This document shows, piece after piece, positions 1-11,065 of a stretch of DNA of 64,000 nt (positions are counted from its first letter, which is position 1; every line of letters begins with the position of its first letter). The notes under the pieces were generated by a model, which made no database searches, was not told where the DNA came from, and worked only from the letters and a program-made list of their open reading frames with translations. The translations under genes and the position numbers were made by a program. The stretch comes from Fragum whitleyi (lineage: Eukaryota > Mollusca > Bivalvia > Cardiida > Cardiidae): positions 28,133,653 through 28,197,652 of the forward strand of contig OX411556.1 in the NCBI GenBank assembly GCA_948146395.1. Reading direction: 5' to 3'.

Positions 1-470
1 TTAAAAGGGAAGAGCGAGTTTTGAATGAAACTAACGGGAGGTACTCAAATTCGCTAATTTCGGTATTTTTTACCTCCCGTTACCTTAAAATATGCGTGCT
101 TTCGTGTTTGAGTGAATTCGCAGACAAATCAGATACTGACACACCAGCAAATAAAAAATTTCATGTATTTGAATGAAATGTCGATTGTTTCGAACTTTTT
201 GGAAGTGTTTGAAAATTTTGAAGCGTTCTTGAATACTTTCCAGTGTCTGTTTTGAATGTAAAAGAGTGAATTATTTTTTTTTTTATTGTGGTAAATATGT
301 ATTTTAAGAGATTACTTACTGTAACAAATGAAATTTTAGATTTTTTAGAAATTGACATTCCATTCAAAACCGTTCGAAACCACGCGCTCAGCGATCCAGC
401 TATTACCAACATTTCAAGCAAGTCGGTCAAATGAGTGCGCGATTTTAACGGCTGCTGTTGATCTTTAGGC
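1..470. mobile_element. Long-TIR foldback family B, copy cut by window edge
   Basis: The window opens inside an element of the family described at 38828-39266. It has GAGCGAGTTTTGAATGA, then GGGAGGTA and an inner inverted core around CTCCCGTTACC, followed by the downstream segment with TTTTGGAAGTGTTTG motifs. Another CTCACTC/ATTCATTCC-rich piece lies at 590-920. Edges are unclear. Confidence 0.5.
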
Positions 471-754
471 GTCTATTTTGACCGTCAAGACATAAATTAA
501 AAAAAAAGAAGATATTATTTAAGGGAGGTAAAAGGAAATAATCCATGATTTCGTCCAATTTGAAAAAAAAAAAATGTATCGATTACGTTTTACCTCCATG
601 GAAAATGATTCAAAACTCGCTCCACACACTCATCCAATTCTATTCCTAAATCATTCCGTATCACTCATCTTGTCAATTTCAAGAATTTCTTAACTTATCA
701 AAACCATTCAAAATTGCTCACTCGGCGCTCCATTCATTCATTCATTCCATCCTT

Positions 755-820
755 TATACTGGTCCCACTATCGATAATCATAAAATCCTATTAAAGATAG
801 TTGACAGTAATACCAGTCTA
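755..820. repeat. Short hairpin ACTGGTCCCACTATCG / inverted partner
   Basis: ACTGGTCCCACTATCGATAA is followed by an inverted arm (TAGTTGACAGTAATACCAGT) about 20 bases later. A second copy of this hairpin lies at 45417-45476, with ACTGGTCCCACTGTCGACTA and GTTGACAGTAGTACCAGT. Confidence 0.6.
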
Positions 821-984
821 TCCATACACCCACTCTTATCAACCCAAAACGCTCCGAAATTGTTAGAATAATTTGAAATCGTTCACTCATCAAAATTTGC
901 CAAATAATTTCTCATGCCAACACACACTAAACGGAAATGTCGTCGATTGTTTAAGAGGGATGTAATCGACTATCGTTATTTCTT

Positions 985-1127
985 TTAAGGTAGTGGAACC
1001 GTAATAGTTCCGCAACATTTCGGAACTTATGATCTTTCACAATGTTGACCGAGGTTTCCTAATGAAAATCATTAGGAAACCTCGGTTAACGTTTTAAAGT
1101 TTATTACTTCCAAAACGTTGCGGGAAT
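985..1127. mobile_element. Palindromic TTAA-flanked MITE, family A, copy 1 (right end lost)
   Basis: It begins TTAAGGTAGTGGAACC and reads inwards to a near-perfect inverted core (ACCGAGGTTTCCTAATGA against its complement, 1050-1090). The right half continues to the degenerate arm near 1127, but the terminal ACTACCTTAA is missing. Six more copies occur in the window. It is non-coding. Confidence 0.85.
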
Positions 1128-1154
1128 TTGTGATCTTGTATTATCTCCCTGAAA

Positions 1155-1310
1155 TTTCATTCGAAACGCTATCTACACTCGCATTCAGTATCATTCAAAA
1201 TTTTTCAGCTTGTCAACTTCACGATGGTTTTTACTGTAAGAGCATCTTATCTAATAAAATTTCCTCTAATGAGCTTTTGTTTTGCCGTTTGCAATTCGTC
1301 TTGCTTTAAT
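1155..1310. repeat. Fragment of long-TIR family B
   Basis: TTTCATTCGAAACGCT, then CATTCAAAATTTTTCAGC and TTGTCAACTTCACGATGG resemble the right part of the family B element. A similar piece in the other orientation occurs at 59265-59400. Confidence 0.45.
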
Positions 1311-1679
1311 TTTGATAATGATTTATAACAAAAGAAACCCAGGGCTAATCGTCTGATTACACAAGATTCATCGAGGTTGCAAATGTTTTAAACTGATTAT
1401 GTTCCGTTGCAGACTTTCAAGTGTGAATGATATTAAAGATGGGAACAGGCTAATTAATTTTGGTTGGAGTTTTATGTCGTTAATATAAATTATCTATTTT
1501 ACGCCGTTTATCTGTTTTTTTCTTTTTTTTTTAAACTTTTCCCTAAATTCTCTATTAACCGTTTTCCTAAAACAACATATATTTATTCACTTAGTCTATT
1601 CAGTTAAATTTCTGTGAGGATAGCACGATTAAGGGGCGAACTCTTATTTCCATTATGGTCCTACATTTACCGTTAGTAA

Positions 1680-2050
1680 AGTCGTGAAAATCATCTTAAT
1701 CAAAACCATTCTAGATCGCTCTCTTAGCATTCTTTCATTAAAAAAACTCACTCCAACCATTCAAATACGCCCCCAAATCACAAAAATATATTAGATCAAC
1801 AAAACTATATTATAAAATGATAGAAAAGAAATGTATGATTTCACTGCCTTTATTGAATGTGGAAGCGCCTGACTGGTTCTTACATAAATTGTAAGCTATT
1901 TACAGAACGTGTAGACACATTTAATTGAAGAGGGGGGGGGTTAATAAATATCGCTTATTTTGTTCATCTTGAACAAAATTAGCGACATTGTATTTACTCT
2001 CTTTAATTTCCTTCATAACTCCACATCGTAACATTGACTTTCAACCGACT
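1680..2050. mobile_element. Degenerate long-TIR family B copy
   Basis: It shows the family order: CATTCTTTCATT-like motifs, AGGGGGGGGTTAATAAATAT, then an inverted ATTAGCGACATTG core, ending at ACATCGTAACATTGAC. Termini are weak. The stretch 2050-2640 beyond it shows only degenerate repeat-like sequence and no gene. Confidence 0.45.
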
Positions 2051-2642
2051 ACTCTTTATTAATCGATGAGTGGAGTGTGAAATTTTAGCATGACAGGGGC
2101 TTAGCTTAATTTGCTTTTCGAAATCTTTAAATGTCCTTTTTAAATGTTCTCCTATTTGTTCCAATGGCCAATTTCAACCAAACTTGACATAAATGTTCCA
2201 TGGGAACCCATCCTAAAATCACTCATTTGTGAAATTTTGATATGCATCCAAATATAAGTTTAAAACGCAGGGGCTAATTTTGGCTTTGATATCTTAAAAC
2301 ATCGTTCATCAAGAAACAAGAAGCCAATTTCAAACAAACTTTTCATGAATGTTCTTCGGGTGTTTCATTTCATTTCCCTAGCGATCCATTTAATAGTAAT
2401 CAGGAAAGCGATTAAGGGGCCTTTGACCCTTTTGTTTTTTTAAAAATGCTCACTGATGATATTCACAGATCAGGTTAAAGAGATGAGATTAGAAGAGATT
2501 AGCTTCGTCAAAGCCTTGTATGCTTGAACCACAACGGCATTTATCCAAAAAGACAAACAAATTAAAAGGCAGATCTAATCACGAATAAATGTAATATTTT
2601 TTGAAGTTGGAACTTCTTTTGATTTTAGCCTTTCTAAAAATA

Positions 2643-2872
2643 TATTCCTGGCTTTTTCTGTTACCAGTGCAACCACCACGTCCTTTCCTAGCCTCCAGCT
2701 GCTATTCCACATCGTAGACCTATGTTGGATAGCAGCTGGAGGCTAGGAAATGGTGTGATGCTTGTACTGGTGAGAGAAATGCCAAGAATCTACTGTTAGG
2801 TGCTCCAGCTGCCGCTATATAACTGAAAAAGAGTTGAAAGCGACGTAAAACTCAATTCAATCAATCAATTCT
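2643..2872 (+). repeat. Head-to-head SINE body fragments forming a hairpin
   Basis: CCTAGCCTCCAGCTGCTAT on the left is the inverted complement of ATAGCAGCTGGAGGCTAGG on the right, separated by about 25 bases. The right part continues into the usual SINE body (GTGAGAGAAATGCCAAGAA, GGTGCTCCAGCTGCCG) and tail (GCGACGTAAAACTC, CAATCAATCAATT). No tRNA-like head is present. Confidence 0.7.
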
Positions 2873-3194
2873 AGGATTATAGCGGTCCGGTAATAGGTCA
2901 AGACGGATACATCAAATCGATAGATCAACGCAAAACAGCTGTAGCTGATTATATATTTATATAGGCAGTTACAACTATTTCGTGCTCGTCCAATGAAATG
3001 AAGCTTGCATGACGTTCTCTATTAATTTCTAGATAATGTCATATTTACTGTGATGTAATAGGATTTAATGTCTAATAGGATAAAAGACAGTGGTAGATGG
3101 TTATTCATAACTATTTTGATAAACCCCCATCTACAAAGTAGTTTGTAATATATTTGTTTCAACATGTCTTTCTGTCTAGATACGTCATCCGTCC

Positions 3195-3425
3195 GTCGAT
3201 TCCCCGGGTTCGATCCCCGACGGCGGCACTAATCTTTCCGACTACTTGTCTTCAGTCAATGGGTCGATAAATCGTAGACCTATATGGGATAACAACTGGA
3301 GGCTAAGAAAGGAAGTAATGGAAGTAATGGTGTGAGAAATACCGGGAATCCATTGTAAGGTGCTCCAACCACCGCGATATGACTGAAATGATGAAGAAAG
3401 CGGCGTAAAACCTCATTCATTGATT
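3195..3425 (+). mobile_element. tRNA-derived SINE, 5' part truncated
   Basis: The pol III B box GGGTTCGATCCCCGACGG is present, but the A-box part is missing. The body (ATCGTAGACCTATATGGGAT, GGTGCTCCAACCACCG) and tail (GCGGCGTAAAACCTCATT) match the full SINE at 31008-31304. Confidence 0.75.
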
Positions 3426-3522
3426 CAAACAAAACGCCCGTCGATTCATCCCAAGGATCAAATTGAATTAGAATCAAGGAACTTTATACAATGTTTGACC
3501 CACGGAAGTGTACTATATTATA

Positions 3523-3764
3523 ATGAGCCTGTGCATGACATTTCCAACACTTTGAAATGATAGTGATGTACAATCATAGGGTAGTGTAGACAGCCACAAA
3601 CTGTAAATATAAAGTTACCTGATGGTTTACAGATACTTTGAGATCTTATCTATCTACAAAGCGCATAGTGAAGACTCTGGTCAGACTGTGCGGATGCACA
3701 GGCTGGTCAGAGTTTTTGCTTTGCGCATATTTGAAATTGTTGGAAATCTCACGCACAGGCTCAT
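3523..3764. mobile_element. TIR MITE family D, copy 1
   Basis: Ends GAGCCTGTGCATGACATTTC and GAAATCTCACGCACAGGCTC are inverted repeats. A central hairpin (GACTCTGGTCAGACTGTGCG against GCACAGGCTGGTCAGAG) lies at about 3675-3715. It is non-coding. Other copies are at 9749, 37449 and 45118. Confidence 0.82.
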
Positions 3765-4039
3765 ATTTATATTGCGATGATTCTTTTCGTGAAATTGTAA
3801 GCGACCGAAAAATGATGTGCAAGAATAGGATCTTAATTTCATTATTAACACATTGTTAAATATTGGTGTTAACGCAAAAATGCTTTTCTAAAGACAACTT
3901 AAGCATCAGCCTAATTTTCAGAGAAGGCCGACACAAAAGCACAGTTCTTAGTGCGTCGACTTCCCAATCATTTGAGCACGGGTAAAATCCACCACAGCGG
4001 CACCCACCTCTCAAACATACCTCCCAACGATTGGTTCCT

Positions 4040-4199
4040 ATTCGTAGGTCTACCTATGTGGGAAGAGCAGTTGGGGGTTCGGAAGAAAGTCTTGTGTCTA
4101 AGACAAATAACAAGAACTAATAGATAGGTGCTACAGCCGCCACAATATGACTCAAATATTGAAAAAAGCGACGTTAAACACATATCAAGCAAATAAACA
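4040..4199 (+). mobile_element. SINE body copy, divergent
   Basis: It has GTAGGTCTACCTATGTGGG, then GGTGCTACAGCCGCCACAA and GCGACGTTAAACACATATC. The order matches the SINE 3' half at 31008-31304, but it is diverged and has no recognisable tRNA head. Confidence 0.6.
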
Positions 4200-4552
4200 G
4201 ACAATGATTTTCAGTAATATTTTGCATCAGAAGCTGAAATTTTATATACAGTGTTTATATGTTGATTCGTAGACTTCTTTAAAAAATAATGCAAGCGAAA
4301 AAGTAGCAAGAATATTTCCCTGTGAAGATTTAATTCCCGTAAAAGCGACAAGATCTGTCTTATCAATAAATATTCTTACGTTGTCTTCCAGTCTAAGTAA
4401 ATTTCAATTTCGAAACTCATGACTTGGGGCTCTAATGTATTGTCTAATCTCCGAAAAGAAAAGAAGACAAAACTATCCTTAGCCTCCATGGTAACGACGT
4501 AAAACTTTCTAAGGTATGTCCGCTCTGGATTTTTTTAAACTAAAATTAAAGT

Positions 4553-4970
4553 AAAAACATCGTGAAATTGATAAGTTTAATGATTTTGGAATGAAACTGA
4601 ATAATTAGGAGGAGCGGATTTTGAATTAATTTCAAGGGAGGTAATGCAGTATCGCTAATTCGTCCGATTAGACGAATTTGGCGATATTTCATTAATTCCC
4701 TTCAATTAAAATCTTCTTGTTTTCCTGTTGTTGTGTCTTCATGGAACAAACAGACGCCTTTTAAAAACCAACATACACCAATGAAAGCGCTGAAAGGTTT
4801 GATTAATTTGAATGAAATATCGATCATTTTGGGCGATTCGAAGTGATTTGGAACGATTTTGGAGCCTTTTGGAAACTATTTTTTGAACCTTTTGGAATGG
4901 CTTGTGAGTACTTGGAATGGGCGAATGGAGCGAAGAGCGAGCGGTTCAGATTTTTTTTTATATGTCAATT
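4553..4970. mobile_element. Long-TIR foldback family B copy
   Basis: The left TIR is close to AACATCGTGAAATTGATAAG. The centre is GGGAGGTAATGCAGTATCGC with the inverted partner GGCGATATTTCATTAATTCCC. The right TIR is degenerate (ATGTCAATTCC). Confidence 0.65.
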
Positions 4971-5510
4971 CCTCAAATGAGATCCAACAAAATAGAATTC
5001 AGTTTCGACGTTTTTATCACAGAAATAACATGTAAATCTAAGATGTAATTATTTTTTGTTTGACTTTCTATAAAAACATGATATCGTTATTGATATTTTT
5101 ATTTCTATATGTAGACTGATTTTAATGACCATATGTCAATTTTTCACCATACAAAAATTTGCGCATGCATATTAAAAAGTCTATTCGTATAGATTAAAAT
5201 TCACATATGAATATTTCGGCCAACCGCAATGGGTTGAATGTCACAAAACAACAATCGCAGTTCACTTTGCAAATCAAACTACGTGTAATTAATAAAGTAC
5301 AACAGAATCCATTCACCACGAATAAAGTTCTAAATTCGTACATTTAGATCAGTATTTATCCAGACGTCCTAATTGAGACGTATGGTTTGGGTAAAAGCGT
5401 TTACTCGTAAAAAGTGATTTAAGCTGAAATCGAGATCATGTACTATGGGTCTTATAGACAATCTTCACTTACAGTTGTTATTTATGGAGCCTTGATCTTA
5501 AAGGCGACCA
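4971..5510. other. No recognisable feature
   Basis: AT-rich sequence without a credible open frame, RNA fold or repeat match that I could see. Confidence 0.5.
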
Positions 5511-5640
5511 GGGCCCGAGATTATAAACCTTTTCTCATGCTCATCTTAGAATTTTCTCAAATTTTGATTTTTAAATAAGTGTATGAACATAATAGATAAT
5601 ATTAATAAGTTGTTATTCATAAACAACTTATGACCCTCAT
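5511..5640. mobile_element. TIR MITE family G, truncated copy
   Basis: CCAGGGCCCGAGATTATAAA, then TTTTCTCATGCTC, AGAATTTTCTCAAATTTTG and GTTGTTATTCATAAACAAC match the element at 57267-57512. The right part is replaced by family B sequence. Confidence 0.6.
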
Positions 5641-6038
5641 TCCAATCATATCCATTTCAAATTAATCGCTCATATCAGTGATCCATTCATTCATTCCAAA
5701 AACTCACTCAAAAAATTCAAAAACGCTGCAAAATCACTAAAATTGTCAGATTTACAACTACATTCAAAATAAAAGTCACTAGAAAAAAATCCACGATTTC
5801 AGTGACATAATTGAATTCATTACCGTCTCGTTGGTTTGTGAATGTAAAGAAGGTTGTTATTCTTTATATGTACATTTTGTAAAAGGGAGATTATAAATGT
5901 ACCAATCTTAAACAAAAGTAGCAATATTGGATTACCTCCCTTGAATTTTATTCAAATCTCACTCATCGCACTCATTCTTTTTCATTCCGAATTCATTGAT
6001 ATATCAATGAGCTTGTCAATTTCACGATGTACATAACT
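5641..6038. mobile_element. Long-TIR foldback family B copy
   Basis: The right TIR is TTGTCAATTTCACGATGTAC. The inner core AGCAATATTGGATTACCTCCC is preceded by its inverted partner near 5880. Flanking CATTC-rich repeats are as in other copies. The left TIR is degenerate. Confidence 0.65.
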
Positions 6039-6407
6039 TCCCAATGTACGAACTCCACGGGTCTTAATGAAGATTTTATTTAATACAATACACAATACAA
6101 TACCATTCTTTAATGCCTCCAATTCTGAAGATATTGCATAGTACAATATAATATTTTAACATGAACATGTGAAAATAGATAAATATTGGTGTAATAATAT
6201 TAGTATATAAATCTTACGATTTACATAATATTTTTTTTTCTTCCAAGCATTGTGTATTCATACACAAACGCTCAACTACGCACTCGAATGTTTACATAAG
6301 CATCGACGCAGGCGTGCACACGCACATGCTCGTAAGCATTTGCCTGTGCAGTCTGCGGATGAGCGCTATGTAGACTGATAGTGTTACATTAAAACAACGT
6401 TAAATCA
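6039..6407. other. No recognisable feature
   Basis: AT-rich sequence followed by a stretch rich in GCATCGACGCAGGCGTG-type words. There is no gene or clear repeat. Confidence 0.45.
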
Positions 6408-6794
6408 TTAATAAGTTTTCATACATGTAGCAATATATTGAAAAAATATCTTTAAGTATGACAGTTTTGTACATCTACCAAGCGTCGGTGGCAACGACGC
6501 TCCCATTAGACGTAAAGTTAGGGCATAATTATCCAGAGAAGTAAGTTCTTCTACGAGTGTATTGCCGAAGATAGATTTTACTTCACTAAGAAAATTAGCT
6601 CTAGAGATCTCCGTTTTCTTACATTCTGATAAATGGTGGACAATCGGTTCTATGTACGTAAAATTGCAAAATTCACACAAGGTATCAATAAAGTGAATTG
6701 GTGTCGTCCAAAGTTTGGCCAAAGCATTTTGTGTATGTCTAAATAAGCTTGAATTTGAATCTGCTTTGCGAAATTTTGATTGGCTTCTGAACAT
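6408..6794 (-). pseudogene. LINE relic: C-terminal zinc-finger part of a reverse transcriptase polyprotein
   Basis: A - strand frame of 128 residues contains CEFCNFTYIEPIVHHLSEC, a C-x2-C...H...C pattern. It sits after a Trp-containing segment (LAKLWTTPIHFIDTL) and before a hydrophobic helix-like end. This resembles the zinc-binding C-terminus (zf-RVT type) of many LINE second ORFs. No catalytic domain is adjacent, so this is a fragment. Family assignment rests on the pattern only. A host zinc-finger exon is a less likely alternative, because no splice sites or partner exons are evident. Confidence 0.5.
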
Positions 6795-7097
6795 GGGCTT
6801 GACAGGGTCTGGCTAATTTTGACTTGGAAATCATCTTCTTGTCTATAAAATGTTCAAATTTCAACCTTACTTGGTAGGAACGACCCTTGATTGGCCCTTT
6901 TCGAAACTTGTTCAATAAAAACTAATTAATTGACCCCCAAATATGGACGATACAGGGCTGACCTTATTGTAACCTTCTTCTTTTCTTCTTTTCATTATTT
7001 TATTCGTGTGGGCGACTTATGGGTGTTCATTTTTTATTCTATAATGTTTCTTTCCGTGTAAAAAATGTTATTCTTGTCAAATAAAATGTCATGTATT

Positions 7098-7361
7098 ATT
7101 CACTATGTTACCCTTCACGCAAAGAGGGACCATCTGAGTAGTGTGTAAAGTGTCGATCCTTGTCAGACTGCGCAGACTGACGCAGACTGACCAGGGTCGA
7201 AACTTTTCGCACTTAGCCAATTTTCTGAATGTAATTAATATACCTTCCTGTGAAAAAAATTTGAATTGCGACATCTTGTCGACCTAACCTCTTTTTTTTT
7301 TCAAATATTAAACTTGCAAAGTTCCAAGATGGTACCTTTTCGCGTGACGAGTCACATATAT
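7098..7361. mobile_element. TIR MITE family E, copy 1
   Basis: The left TIR is TTACCCTTCACGCAAAGAGG and the right is CCTTTTCGCGTGACGAGTCA. The inner hairpin is GTCGATCCTTGTCAGACTGC against GACTGACCAGGGTCGAAAC. The stretch 6800-7097 to its left shows nothing further. Confidence 0.78.
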
Positions 7362-7489
7362 TAAAAGCACAAGCTAGTATCCCAGAAATGCTAACTCATT
7401 TCCAAGTAAAGTTTGTGTAATCCGGCTTTTTAACTATCTATTTCTGAGTTATATCTATTGAAAGACGGGGAGGGGTGATTCTCTCATAA

Positions 7490-7651
7490 ACACAGCAATA
7501 ATTAAAGTTTGACCTTGACAGACGACCTTGACCTTGTCACATGACCTTGACCTTGTCACATGACCTTGACTTTGGTGTACAGCTTTGTATGTCAAATACT
7601 TTTGGAGAAAAGGCAAAGGTTAAGTTTTCGGGTTAAGTTTTCGGACAGACG

Positions 7652-7683
<32 letters not shown>

Positions 7684-7768
7684 GACGGACAGACGGATAG
7701 ACAGACAGACAGACAGGCGGACATGAGTAAAACAATATGCCCCCGATCTCTCGATACGGGGGCATAAA
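7490..7768 (-). mobile_element. Pearl/HINE-like element, right (5' arm) part
   Basis: On the - strand the element starts with a hairpin arm at 7768-7738 (ATGCCCCCGTATCGAGAGAT...GGGGGCAT). A GTCC/GTCT tract (7720-7646) and short CATGACCTTGACCTTGT units (7510-7580) follow. The far 3' end is not clear and may reach about 7368. The order (arm, GTCC tract, tandem units) is the same as in the larger elements. Confidence 0.6.
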
Positions 7769-8490
7769 AATTCAAAGTAGAATGGCCCCAATGAAATATC
7801 TCCCGTGCCTGTCGCATTTGGTATTCGGCAATATTCGCTTCTGAGATAGACGAATACGAAACGTTTTCGCTGGGAATAAGCCCTACTTCAGCCAACGCAA
7901 TTTTACATAAAAATCTTAAGAGCGACGTTCACCCCTATTCAAATAAAAGATACAAGAAAGGTTGTACATGTAAAACACATGTCGAATCATTCTTAAAACC
8001 CGTCTCGAGACTGACTGTCGCTAGTTGAAAAGTTATGTAAAACCGCGTTCTAATGACACAAGGTGTGTTGACGTGTCATTCGTCTCAACTCGGCCGATTC
8101 CTGTAACCTACATTTAACTCGGAGCCCTCGGAGATCGCCCGAGTATTGCCGAATGTAAGTTCAAGAGGACACGACCTAGATAAACACGTATTTCCGGCTA
8201 ATTACTACAAGTTGCACCAGCGAAGGCTTGGGTCAAAAACATAGTATCTGTCACTTCGGTGTTTAGACACAAACTTTGTTTTTGCTTTAAACTCTCGACA
8301 AGCTTACGCCGATCAAAAATTCCCTTGATAAACATTGCAATATCATATTGTGTTTTTCAAGGCGAATTTTCATTATCTTCACTTGATAAAGAAAACTAGA
8401 AACACGCCATTAAAGAAATGAAAAGTGATTTTGCGGAGAAAAATGTTGAAAGATTATAAATTGAATTTTAAGAGGCGCTACTTTATTTCA
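7769..8490. other. Mostly unassigned; one shared segment at about 8070-8165
   Basis: The segment with AACTCGGCCGATTCCTGTAA, GGAGATCGCCCGAGTATTGC is repeated at 56490-56565 in slightly changed form. The rest has no gene or repeat that I recognise. Confidence 0.45.
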
Positions 8491-8494
8491 AATG

Positions 8495-8575
8495 TAGTAA
8501 CATCCAACAGGATTTTCCTGACATGGTATATAACACTGGTGAACGACGTTCGTTCACCAAAAATGACAGGAAGTG
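8495..8575. repeat. Short palindrome-bearing repeat
   Basis: It has AACATCCAACAGGATTTTCC, then AACACTGGTGAACGACGTTC and GTTCACC. A related copy is at 23462-23535 (CATCTGACAGGATTGTTC, CACTGGTGAACGTAAACG). Confidence 0.5.
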
Positions 8576-8602
8576 TATGAGATTTTCTCAATTTTACTTT
8601 TT

Positions 8603-8900
8603 AGCTCGGCTGTTTTCAGAGAAAACCCGAGGAACATGTATTGTGATAACCTTGGTGTCGTGCGTGTACGCATTGGCTTTGGTGTGACAAACTCGGTCAT
8701 ATCTCTGTTGTTAATGAACTTATGTTCATGAAACTAGGTATGGTGGTATTTACTATCACATGAGCTATGTAGACTATCAAGGGGCCTAATTCTGGAAGTT
8801 GGAAGTATTTTTGTATGAGTTATGCTTTTGTCTAAGTTTTTTGTGTAATCCAGCATCTGCAGCCGAGCGTTGTAGCCGTGGGCGGTGTTCTTGTTTTATT
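8603..8900 (+). mobile_element. Short pearl/HINE-like element without a tandem array
   Basis: The 5' hairpin is CTCGGCTGTTTTCAGAGAAA...CCCGAG. The body contains GTGTGACAAACTCGGTCATA, and the 3' end is GGGCGGTGTTCTTGTTTTAT. The terminal CTTGTTTT is shared with most of the array elements. Incomplete relatives lie at 9972, 16105 and 30697. Confidence 0.65.
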
Positions 8901-9148
8901 TTTGTGACACTAAAGTTGCCTTTTCCCTTAGTGATTTCTCTATAACAAACATTACATAATGGCACTTTTATGTATGTGTGTTTCCGTTAATGGACATTTG
9001 TTTGTAAATAATATTTCGATATCAGACAAACTGGGCCTATGTCTCTGTGATTTAATTAACTTACGCAGACGACAAACGACTATTGTAAATAAGAGCGAAA
9101 TTTGTTCTTCTTTAGTGTATTGTGTATCTTATCAAAGGCATGTAAGGC

Positions 9149-9240
9149 CTCCGTTATAGCGCAATTGGTAGCGCGTCGGATTGTCGATCTAGAGGCCCCG
9201 GCTCGATTACCGACGGCGACACTCATCCTTTCCCACTTTT
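9149..9240 (+). mobile_element. SINE tRNA-like head (no body)
   Basis: A-box-like TAGCGCAATTGGTAGCGCG and a degenerate B box GGCTCGATTACC, then ACTCATCCTTTCCCAC as in the full SINE. It stops before the body. It is not a functional tRNA gene, because the B box and stems are damaged. Confidence 0.7.
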
Positions 9241-9298
9241 TGTCTTAAAACCCTATTCAAAAGAAATTAAACTAAAGCGTGTAGGCTATTATTCTGCG

Positions 9299-9655
9299 TT
9301 ATTATTCAACTGGCAGGGCGTAGCTTAGCCGTAACGGTCTTTGGAGAGTGTACTTTTCAATAGTTTGGGCTCTTTCAAAAATTGGCCGATGATATTCGTG
9401 AAAGCGTGTTAATAACTATATCTAAAGACCCAAAGGATAAGCATGCTAAGTGAGAAGTTAACACATTTCACCGTAGGGTTACCATATCTGAATAACTTCA
9501 GCTTGTCCAAGCTGAAGTTACGAGGGTTTGCTTACAAACCTTCGATTTCAAGAATGTCGACTATATATTAGTTATTATAAAACATGTAATTATTACCCTC
9601 TACCTTAAATGCAACAACCCATTGCTTAGGCTCCGCCCTGCCAGGGCAAAATTAT
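9299..9655. mobile_element. TIR MITE family I, copy 1
   Basis: The left end is CAACTGGCAGGGCGTAGCTT and the right end GGCTCCGCCCTGCCAG. There is an inner hairpin AACTTCAGCTTGTCCAAGCT. The other copy is at 34535-34890. Confidence 0.75.
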
Positions 9656-9748
9656 TGGATTATACTTAAACTCTTGACACGGCAATCAGAGCCAAGATAA
9701 CGGTGTGTAGAATTTTAGGATCAGGTAATTGATCGTAGACATTTCTAT

Positions 9749-9950
9749 ATGAGCCTGTGCGTGACATTTCCAACAATTTGACATCTGCGTGAGGTGCAAA
9801 CATTTAGCAGAACTGTCACCAGATATTTTAAGACCTTATTCACAAATAGCATAGTGAAGACTCTGGTCAGACTGTGCGGATGCACAGACTGGCCAGAGTT
9901 TTTGGTTTTGGCACACTGGAAATTGTTGGAAATTTCATGCACTGGGTTAT
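9749..9950. mobile_element. TIR MITE family D, copy 2
   Basis: Ends GAGCCTGTGCGTGACATTTC and GAAATTTCATGCACTGGGTT. Central hairpin CTCTGGTCAGACTGTGCGGA against GCACAGACTGGCCAGAG. Confidence 0.82.
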
Positions 9951-9971
9951 GATTCGAATTCTCATCATTTT

Positions 9972-10060
9972 AGCTCGGTTGTTTTCGCAGAAAACCCGAG
10001 AAATTGTCATCAACTTGCCACCAATCGCGTTAGTGTGACAATCTTTAACCTTGCTCTAAT
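9972..10060 (+). mobile_element. 5' end of a short pearl-like element
   Basis: The hairpin arm AGCTCGGTTGTTTTCGCAGA with CCCGAG, then GTTAGTGTGACAATC, matches the start of the element at 8603. The rest is lost. Confidence 0.55.
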
Positions 10061-10627
10061 CTTATCTTCGTCTCAATTGTTTTTGAAGAAAAAAATAGAC
10101 TAAGAAAGAGCAATAATCTGCTTTTGATAAATTGTTCAGTCCCAAAAAAAGGGATCCTAAGAAACTAACAAAAAGTTTGCAAAATATAAATGGATGGTAG
10201 AAAAAATAAAATTTACCGGATGAAATTACGCCAATAATGAACAGAATAGGAAAAGAAAAAAATTGGATTAAGGGTGGAAAACAAGAATGAATTACAACAT
10301 AATCTGTCTACCAGTATGATTACATACAAAATTAGTTGAATAATAAATGTAAATTTCTGAAATTAGATTATATCAATATCGTTTGCCTGCATTTAATGCA
10401 AATTCCGGTAATAAATTTCCGTTTATGCCTATAATAATGGTTTCAGGATAGCCTGTTTATATGAATACAACCATAATGTATGTCCCTTGGAGACATTGGT
10501 ATCTATACTTTATAATATGTGACTGTTGACATAGTGTTTGTTCTCCGTCGATTAAACGCGCTTTCGATTTTCAAGTTTTTACGCTTACGTAAAATTAAGA
10601 AATTCGAACGCAAATTTTAGTGAAACG
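10061..10627. other. No recognisable feature
   Basis: AT-rich unique-looking sequence with no supported gene. Confidence 0.45.
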
Positions 10628-10708
10628 GCGCCCTGGGTCCGTGATTATCAAACTTTACTCATTCTCAACTGAACATTTTCTCAAAATTGCACTTGAGATT
10701 AAAGCTTT

Positions 10709-10995
10709 GTTGGGTCATGTTTGTAACTAATCATATATGTAACACATTTGTTACGTACATGATCACATTCGTAACAGATAAGTGTGTTACAAATATGTTT
10801 GTCCGAAATGGAGGTTGACATGAGAAGCATATATGTAACATTAGTTGTGTATTTGTTGTCAAACAATTAACAGCAATAGCAACATCATTATATTCTTACA
10901 CTATTAATTTTATTCTCGATTGCAAAACAATAGTTAGCACATCAGAGCGATTGAGACTCACTCCATCTTGAATCAACCTCAGAGAGAAAAGAAGG

Positions 10996-11065
<70 letters not shown>

